Below, one piece after another: positions 19,901 through 24,846 of a stretch of 24,846 nucleotides of DNA. A program made the position numbers and the translations under genes. Numbering within the stretch: position 1 is the stretch's first letter; each line of letters begins with the position of its first letter. Below the pieces are notes generated by a model, which was given only the letters and a program-made list of their open reading frames with translations, ran no database searches and was not told the origin of the DNA. The stretch spans positions 1 through 24,846 of IMG/VR virus record IMGVR_UViG_3300022751_000098. One strand, given 5' to 3'. This stretch comes from a virus.

Positions 19901-21987
19901 AGGTCTTCAGCCTCAGTGCGCTGGAATGGTACATAGTACTCGTACTTCTCAAGTCCTGCAAACTGTTCAGGCGTGAGTGCTCCTGAGCGTAGTCCATCTT
20001 CTGCTTCACTCTTTGCTACTGCACGTAGTGTGAGCAGGTCTCGTAGAGCGTTAGGGTCTTGAGACTCGTATGCCTTCGTGTTGTTTGCATACTGCTGTTC
20101 AAGTCGTGCAAGATTGTCTACGTTGTTCTCTCCGGTAATAGGGTCGTAGCGGTCTTTTTGAATCACTTCCATAGCACGCTTCTGAATCGTGTAGTTCTCG
20201 AAGTCATCTGCTTTTTGCTGTGACTTACTGTTACGTCCACCAAGTCCTGTTCGCTCCTTGAGGACATCCGCTAGTGAACGAGCACCACGGTCTTCACTCG
20301 GTACTGCCATGATACGAATTGAACCATCAGGTTGTTCTACCTGTTGGATAGCGTATCGACGATTCACCTTCTCTACAGCAGTAGTCTGATTGCCACGCTG
20401 CCATAGCTGTGCAAGACGAGTAAGGTCTTGGTTAGGGTTAAGCCCTTCCTTATAAGAAACACCCTGTTCTTTCATGAGAGCGTTGTCTGCACGTTGTAGC
20501 TGTGCATTTGAGTCAGGTATACGCTGCAAGGCGTTCCACACACGAGTGAGAGGATTCTGACGGTATCGGTCTTCTTCTGCCTGTCGAGCAGCAGTCATGT
20601 TGTCTGAGGTTTTCTCAAATGAACTATAGCCGTCATTATATACGGCTTCATCTGAAGTGGTAGCTTCTTGTCCTATATTGATAGGGGCTGTCTCTTCAGT
20701 TTGCTTTGCTTGTAGCTCTGCGATTGCATCAGCCTGCTGTTGGGCTTGCACCTCAGCTACGTCGTTAGCCTGTTGGACAACTTGTTCTTGCACTGCTTTG
20801 CTCTGCTCAGTCTTTTGGTCTACTTGCTTGAGTAGCTCCTTATGGCGATTACGTGCCTCTTGAATAAACTCTGACTGTTGTTCAGGGGTCAGGTTCTTGT
20901 CGGCAACAATCATGTTGTATACCTTCTGGTAAGACGTAGCGACATCCTTTACTTCTGGTGCAGCAGTGTCAACAGTTGGAGCTTTCGACGGAGTATCCGT
21001 AGGCTTTGGTGCTTCGGTCGCTATCTCCGCACCATCTTCAACTGTGTTGGCTTTGTTCAAGTCTTGTATTTGACCTGATAGTTCTTCCTTCAATACATCC
21101 TTTTCTGTATCACTAGCAGCTCGTCCAGTATCCTTCTCGAAAATCTTCACAATGTCATCGAAGAGTACCTCGCCTTCACGGGTAGCAGTAGACAGTAACT
21201 TACCTACTGGAATAAACCCTGTAGGGTCGAGAGCCTTTAAGTAACCGAATACATAGTCGGCTGGTGTACCTTTACCAGACGAGATACGTGCTGCCTGTTC
21301 ATCTGTTTCCTTAGTGTCTGCGAAGTCGCTCTTGTCAAGCCAGTCACGAAACCCCTGATAACCTTTGAGTCGCTGTGCATCAAGACGGGTACGAATAGCT
21401 TTGTCCTCGTCGGTAAGGGTAGGGTTTAACTTGTCAGCAGCCTGTCGAATTGCTGTAGCACTTTGGTCTACCGTCTCAACCACACGACTACCTACATCGA
21501 CAGCACCACCAACGAGTGTCTTGCCTACTTGACCAATAGTGTTAAGAACTTTCCCGGGAACCGATTGCTCGTATGCTGCTTCGTCTTTAGTCTTCTTCGT
21601 TTCACGGAACTGCTTAATCAATGGTTCTACCTTCTCAGGAGCCGTACCTTTTGCACGAAGTGCCTTGACTGTGTTTGCATCTTCGTTAGTGAGACCTTTA
21701 AGTGAAGGGTCAGCCTGTGGAGCCTTTGGCACTTCAAGAGCACGAGGGGCAACAAGAGTGGGTTTACTCAACTCAGGTTTGACTACCTTCTTCACGGTAT
21801 TCATAAAAGCCACCTGTTGTACGGGTGCTTTTGTTTGCTTCTTTGCTAAATCTTTAGCAGCAGCTTCTCGTCGCTTGCGCTCTTCCTCTTCACGCTTCTT
21901 CCTTTCGGCTTCTGCTTTTGAGCGTTCTGAATTATTAGTCCAGCCACCACCTGTGAAGAAGTTGCCTGCCCGTTCGAGGATGTCCAT
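16912..21987 (-). CDS. Large internal virion protein (LPD38-like polyvalent protein), 1691 aa
   Basis: A very long, mostly helical protein. Residues 20-50 are a charged Glu/Lys/Arg coil. Residues 300-460 are Gln/Ala/Glu-rich and low in complexity. The central and C-terminal parts include ALNPVFRLVNDFVKNPALMIRNG at about residue 970-990, which matches the 'large polyvalent protein-associated domain 38' found in phage proteins injected with the DNA. A hydrophobic stretch (ATVLTGLGIIAYNTF) could meet a membrane, and a Gly run (about 1620) precedes the end. By position it corresponds to the internal core proteins of podoviruses, which form a channel for DNA entry. AAAGGAG lies 10 bases before the ATG. 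No lysozyme-type active site is recognised. Confidence 0.75.
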   Translation of the reverse strand: MDILERAGNFFTGGGWTNNSERSKAEAERKKREEEERKRREAAAKDLAKKQTKAPVQQVAFMNTVKKVVKPELSKPTLVAPRALEVPKAPQADPSLKGLTNEDANTVKALRAKGTAPEKVEPLIKQFRETKKTKDEAAYEQSVPGKVLNTIGQVGKTLVGGAVDVGSRVVETVDQSATAIRQAADKLNPTLTDEDKAIRTRLDAQRLKGYQGFRDWLDKSDFADTKETDEQAARISSGKGTPADYVFGYLKALDPTGFIPVGKLLSTATREGEVLFDDIVKIFEKDTGRAASDTEKDVLKEELSGQIQDLNKANTVEDGAEIATEAPKPTDTPSKAPTVDTAAPEVKDVATSYQKVYNMIVADKNLTPEQQSEFIQEARNRHKELLKQVDQKTEQSKAVQEQVVQQANDVAEVQAQQQADAIAELQAKQTEETAPINIGQEATTSDEAVYNDGYSSFEKTSDNMTAARQAEEDRYRQNPLTRVWNALQRIPDSNAQLQRADNALMKEQGVSYKEGLNPNQDLTRLAQLWQRGNQTTAVEKVNRRYAIQQVEQPDGSIRIMAVPSEDRGARSLADVLKERTGLGGRNSKSQQKADDFENYTIQKRAMEVIQKDRYDPITGENNVDNLARLEQQYANNTKAYESQDPNALRDLLTLRAVAKSEAEDGLRSGALTPEQFAGLEKYEYYVPFQRTEAEDLIRPEIKGGMASGLGKQRIVQSMEPGANTPISATPANMLDYIRDSQKQNASQNMAAEIIRRGREGLYLPGKQEANRVVVDGRMLAERADALRESGRIGDEIKALLKESRKAKADKKVIKAEIDGRLRQGIEIMRAYFRDQAANPAASAAAARMSNEELADIFRIAVDAGEVRGKSILKSIEKREGIEGQLQGAIAAMKEDIGNLKLNKAEEYQRAVENRQRVELGRNYISLQENGFTTKMEVSPTLMRQLESLKKQSEPATNVFAKSVNFINNAIKTTYTALNPVFRLVNDFVKNPALMIRNGDIRNIFESQGWKQFAISMASAVNQSKNKFRQEALKEGLSLETLMQTRDFAKQTARDYAARQNVFQFFNRRPDHTIKDVGNVLNRFFATVGNAQREAVAAAEFARNVRNGMPEQQAMRAGVRAANDILGDMNRVNDNVRYLEGISAWLNPTIAGVRALGTAYKYNPVQTAIKDATVLTGLGIIAYNTFNDDGVAREYYERSLSEDRQYQIENSINFFLPGAYIDKETGEAHGVVKVPIPPDFRALWRGIQDEMYSVTNGDGIDPAKALETIARTATGDIARQAVYDPQSANNDALGGWFPTFFGARSGLAAIGVNPNAQGELLDPDNQGATENTSPIAVRLGEMLGVDPVRTDAILRELGFAGTVARTGDPVESLFKGLTNQFTGGKFDKPGATYFKEMKETAKSIGDLKQRRIFESLHQKRTTGAQLAKELGMEVPEGQANTGMLDSAFKALALLSNEEVLNAELALSDSAIARGEAVNPLFDRNALTPEQRNAILTYRQGKIYNSAGQNKDANSETAFTALGLDEPWYEEFRQKENDFFNSLGDGTSSEDTIRTFSGDTKEKATPELQAKLDYYYTLAKGTGDRSRFLRANPDVLDYWQKSEDFTNAERAALGFKPIADEEQTSGGGGGGSTYGILGEILNLGNDPGRATLVTDKPYEAIDSQLSASLKRLFGSQRGGRVDVPIGGQSRGDV

Positions 21988-22009
21988 GAAGAGGAATCTC
22001 CTTTATTAT

Positions 22010-22951
22010 TTAACTAATGAAAGCGTTGTTAGCTTTAATCTGGTTCTTCTCTTCGTCAGTAAGACCAGCAGATGTACCAGCAGCTGCAATAGCTGCTTGC
22101 TTTACTGCACCAGACAACGTGCTGTTGAGAACATTATCAAGTGAGCTTTGGATACTTCCAACACGGCTTGAGCTGTCTGTAGCACCCTTGATTTTTCCCT
22201 TGAGTCCTTCGTCTGTCATAAGGCTTGCCTTACTTGCACGAGCTGTACCAAGCTTTGTCTCGACAGCGTTTCGTGCATCAACAAGGTCTTGGTCATTATC
22301 TGTTTCGTCTAGTCGAGCAAAGATGCGAGCAAGTGCATCACGGTCTGCACCGAAGTTCGCACGAGTCGTCTCATCGTAGCTACCAAGTGTTGCTTGGTCT
22401 TTGGCTTTCTGTTCACCGACATCTTCGAGGCTATCTTCATAACCCTTCTTTGCATCTACCTTAGCGTAGGTAGAGTCAGTAGAGTCACCAGCACCGAGTG
22501 CTGCATATGAACTTTCAATGCCAGGGATTGCACCTGTGTACTTCTCTGTGAGCTTATTGATACTGTCACCAGCTGTACGGTCAATCTCACCTGCACGGCT
22601 CTGAATAAGAAGGTCGAGGTCTGAGAACAGTTGGTTGTAGATTGAGTCTACATCTCCCTGATAACCACGAACCTGTCCACGAAGTTCGTTAGTGCGAGCT
22701 GCTGCTGCACGTGCTGCAAGGTCTGCTACGCTAGGTGCTGCTACTGCCGTTGCGTCTGCCGGAGCGTCAACTGCTCGGTAGTTCATTGGGTTTACTGCTG
22801 GTTGAAGGTTCGGTGATGAACCCTGAATAACTGGAACTGTACCTTGGACAGACTTGGTGCTTCCACCTTGCAGGCTGCCTGAAGCACTTCCTTGAATAGG
22901 GGTACCGCTAACACCGTTTTTCTTGGTGTTGAAAGTTGCTACTACTACCAT
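22010..22951 (-). CDS. Internal virion/tail-associated protein, 313 aa
   Basis: The N-terminal 55 residues carry a degenerate repeat of the form (I/L/V)QG(S/G) (TPIQGSASGSLQGGSTKSVQGTVPVIQGSSPNLQP), probably flexible. The remainder is helical and Ala-rich with Asp/Lys (LAARAAAARTNELRGQVRGYQGDVDSIYNQLFSDLDLLIQSR) and ends in TDEEKNQIKANNAFIS. No enzyme motif is seen. Its place between the beta-propeller tail protein and the 1691-aa protein matches the smaller internal virion protein of podoviruses. AAGGAG lies 8 bases before the ATG, and a promoter is just upstream. Confidence 0.7.
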   Translation of the reverse strand: MVVVATFNTKKNGVSGTPIQGSASGSLQGGSTKSVQGTVPVIQGSSPNLQPAVNPMNYRAVDAPADATAVAAPSVADLAARAAAARTNELRGQVRGYQGDVDSIYNQLFSDLDLLIQSRAGEIDRTAGDSINKLTEKYTGAIPGIESSYAALGAGDSTDSTYAKVDAKKGYEDSLEDVGEQKAKDQATLGSYDETTRANFGADRDALARIFARLDETDNDQDLVDARNAVETKLGTARASKASLMTDEGLKGKIKGATDSSSRVGSIQSSLDNVLNSTLSGAVKQAAIAAAGTSAGLTDEEKNQIKANNAFIS

Positions 22952-22992
22952 TTTAATTTCTCCTTGTTTGTTTTTGCGCTTTTATAATTCTG

Positions 22993-23022
22993 ATTATAGC
23001 ACTACCTATAGGTAAAATCACC
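22993..23022 (-). promoter_or_regulatory. Late promoter before the internal virion protein gene
   Basis: On the minus strand, GGTGAT (23022-23017), 18 bases, then GTGC-TATAAT (TATAAT at 22998-22993), the same arrangement as upstream of the tail fibre gene. The spacer contains the perfect palindrome ACCTATAGGT. It starts within the end of the upstream gene. Confidence 0.7.
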
Positions 23023-24705
23023 ATCCATCCGAGCCATATCCTTCTCTTGGTAGTACTTCTTCCATCCTAGCAATGCGAATGATTCATTCAGCTTGTTGTT
23101 TCGGAACTCTGTCTTACACGTACGAGAGTCAAGTAGGATAGGAACATCGAACACCATGTTGCTTGAGTTGAGGACTGAACCAGTAGTGTCTGAGCCACCA
23201 CCAGTGATACCCTTTTCTGAGTCACTCATAGTGTCGAAGAGCGACCAACCGAATGGTGCTGTCGCCAAAACATCAAGACCAATACCTCCGAGGATAGCTG
23301 TATTGATAACTGTGGTGCGTCCTTCCTGTCCACGTTCTGTATAGAAGGAGATGTTCACGCTTCCTGCAAAGTCACGGAAGACTGGACGAAGTGCGTACCA
23401 CCATTTCTCTCGGTCGATTGCTTTACCGTCAAATGCCTTTGTACGGAAAATCATATCAATCGCTTCACCATCATCGTTGTACGTACCCCAAGTGAACTCA
23501 CGCATCTTCGCAACCTTCTCGTCTGAGAAGTAGAAGTGACGAGCACCGGAGTTATCACGGTGAACTACCATGTCGTTGGCACTGATAGCATCCCAAATCA
23601 TCCAAGCATAGAAGCGTCGGTCGTAGACAATGACCGTGTTCATAGACGTACCTGTTACTGGTGCTGTTAAGAAGTAACGGTTGTCGAAGTAGACGGCTGC
23701 ACACTTCACTCGTTGTGCTGGTGTAATTTGTTGAAGAATCTTCTTGATACGAGATGACAACTCGTTGGTACGAATGGCTGCGTAGTAGTTTGGTTCGTTA
23801 CCGAGAACAAACACGCCATCATCTGATAGGAAGTAGGTGTCGTTTTCAACAGCACAGATGGTAGCATGGCTAACACATCCATAAGAGCTGGTAATACGTT
23901 CGACAACAAACCCGTTGGACTCATTAAAGTATAGTTGGTAAATTGAGTTCTCTTTAAAGATAATCAATACGTCTTGGAAGAATCCGAGACCTGTTACTTC
24001 CTGACCGTCGTTACGGTTAATGTCGATGGCACGTTGACCAGAGTTAGCACCTGAGAATACCGTAGCACCTGGCACGTTAGCTGCATCGTTGACAGCTACG
24101 TCGTCAGGGTTAGTCGGTACCACGTTGTTAGTGAAACGTGATGGTTCTTTAGCTGGTGCGAAGTATACACGGAATGGTTGTCCTGCAACACCTGACGCTA
24201 CGTGATAACCCTTGTAAACTACAGAGAAGCGAGCACGTGGCATCGTTCCTGGTCGGGTGATAGTTGTTCCATCCCATACCATACCGCCGTTAGCTCCATC
24301 CCAAATGTACGTCTTGCTCTCAATTGAAGTAAACGATACGTCAGCTGCTGGGTCGGCAAATACTGAGCCAGCGACAGCAGTCCATGTCGAGTTAATAAGT
24401 CGTTTGATAGTTCCACCATCTGTAGTCATTGGGTATGTATCTGTCTCTGAAGTATAGATACCTACTCCCTTGCCGGGAAGGGTTAGACCATCTCCCACTG
24501 TCTGGTAGCCTGGACGTTTCTGAACAACACCATCTTCTACGTACTCGAAGTTCTTACTGCCTTCGGTAGCTTCTTTGTCATCGACGTTAATATCAGCACC
24601 AAGGACGTTGGTGCCTTTGCTCGGCTTTACGACCGAGATTTCTTTGTAAGTAACATCATTGTTACCTGCTCGAATACGGTAATCTGGTTCGTTATCTCCC
24701 CACAT
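23002..24705 (-). CDS. Beta-propeller tail nozzle/stabilisation protein, 567 aa
   Basis: An all-beta protein with repeated strand pairs, e.g. VGIYTSETDTYPMTTDGGTIKRL, SFTSIESKTYIWDGANGGMVWDG, LGFFQDVLIIFKENSIYQLYF and NDTYFLSDDGVFVLG. The pattern resembles the P22 gp10-type stabilisation protein and the T7 gp12-type nozzle, both beta-propeller proteins that extend the short tail. N-terminal KRPGYQTVGDGLTLPGKGVGIYT is typical. It lies directly after a partial upstream gene (3-base gap) and before the internal proteins. The family call rests on pattern and gene order, not a search. Confidence 0.7.
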   Translation of the reverse strand: MWGDNEPDYRIRAGNNDVTYKEISVVKPSKGTNVLGADINVDDKEATEGSKNFEYVEDGVVQKRPGYQTVGDGLTLPGKGVGIYTSETDTYPMTTDGGTIKRLINSTWTAVAGSVFADPAADVSFTSIESKTYIWDGANGGMVWDGTTITRPGTMPRARFSVVYKGYHVASGVAGQPFRVYFAPAKEPSRFTNNVVPTNPDDVAVNDAANVPGATVFSGANSGQRAIDINRNDGQEVTGLGFFQDVLIIFKENSIYQLYFNESNGFVVERITSSYGCVSHATICAVENDTYFLSDDGVFVLGNEPNYYAAIRTNELSSRIKKILQQITPAQRVKCAAVYFDNRYFLTAPVTGTSMNTVIVYDRRFYAWMIWDAISANDMVVHRDNSGARHFYFSDEKVAKMREFTWGTYNDDGEAIDMIFRTKAFDGKAIDREKWWYALRPVFRDFAGSVNISFYTERGQEGRTTVINTAILGGIGLDVLATAPFGWSLFDTMSDSEKGITGGGSDTTGSVLNSSNMVFDVPILLDSRTCKTEFRNNKLNESFALLGWKKYYQEKDMARMDGDFTYR

Positions 24706-24707
24706 GA

Positions 24708-24846
24708 TTAGTGCCCCGTATTACCAGTGTAGGTTCCGTTATAGTCTTGTAAGTTCACGTTAGTCCGTCGAGGCTTGTTGTTCTCAGAGTGCGCTACATG
24801 ACGCTTCAGTTCAGCGTGGAACTCATCCCATTCTTGTGTAACATCG
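24708..24846 (-). CDS. C-terminal end of a tail-region protein (partial, 45 aa visible)
   Basis: A minus-strand frame enters from the right edge and ends in TAA at 24710-24708, two bases before the next gene's ATG. The visible end (EWDEFHAELKRHVAHSENNKPRRTNVNLQDYNGTYTGNTGH) is polar, starts with a helix, and has a flexible Asn/Gly tail. By order it could be a tail tube, adaptor or connector subunit. The family cannot be told from this much. Confidence 0.7.
   Translation of the reverse strand, partial: DVTQEWDEFHAELKRHVAHSENNKPRRTNVNLQDYNGTYTGNTGH

Noticed and set aside
21539-22144. 201-codon plus-strand frame over the starts of two virion genes
   Set aside because: It lies antisense to strong helical proteins and spans their intergenic junction, and its own composition is poor.
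1-24846. Recoded stop codons (TGA or TAG read as amino acids)
   Set aside because: All main genes are full length in the standard bacterial code, and all three stops end genes in sensible places.
1-24846. CRISPR array, tRNA genes, insertion sequences, integrase or attachment sites
   Set aside because: No regularly spaced repeats, cloverleaf sequences, transposase or recombinase motifs were seen on either strand.

Overview
This window is part of a tailed double-stranded DNA phage genome, best read as podovirus-like. The protein set includes a DnaB-type helicase, RecB-like, HNH and DUF1064 nucleases, a beta-propeller tail protein, two internal-virion-like proteins (one of 1691 residues with an LPD38-like 'large polyvalent protein' region), a LamG tail fibre, an r1t-type holin and a CHAP-LysM lysin. 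The r1t holin and LysM lysin suggest a cell-walled, Gram-positive-type or similar host. The sequence alone does not fix the host. Genes read cleanly with the standard bacterial code. I see no integrase, excisionase, attachment site or tRNA gene.

The window has two convergent arms. The rightward arm (1-12786) is a dense chain of about 30 small genes, most joined by TAATG stop/start overlaps. Its first part (1-6338) holds small unknown proteins, a MoxR-type AAA+ ATPase with a partner VWA protein, a small two-helix membrane protein, twin zinc/coiled-coil proteins, the helicase and an HNH endonuclease. After a DnaA box and a promoter with an internal operator-like palindrome (6340-6396) comes a second set: unknown proteins, a RecB-like nuclease and a possible ssDNA-binding protein (6437-9579). 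A 200-base gap (9580-9779) can fold into an elaborate RNA whose two ends pair. Beyond it lie two HTH proteins, a membrane group built around an SPFH/prohibitin-like protein, a KGG-repeat protein and, after another promoter, a small operon ending in a bacterial Ig-like (Big_2) protein.

The leftward late arm (24846-13147) runs from tail proteins through internal virion proteins and tail fibre to lysis genes, then three small genes ending in a DUF1064 nuclease. Two late promoters share one architecture (GGTGAT, 18 bp, TATAAT preceded by GTGC), and the lysis genes have a promoter of their own.

The arms meet in a 360-base gene-free region (12787-13146). It holds a rightward terminator, a leftward terminator for the late transcripts and, between them, a well-formed leftward promoter followed by about 130 bases and another terminator. 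This looks like an insulated small-RNA gene. Its body is C-rich and G-free for 66 bases and carries three ACCUC (anti-Shine-Dalgarno-like) motifs. The two RNA candidates, the phage MoxR/VWA module and the SPFH membrane group are the most promising leads for new biology.
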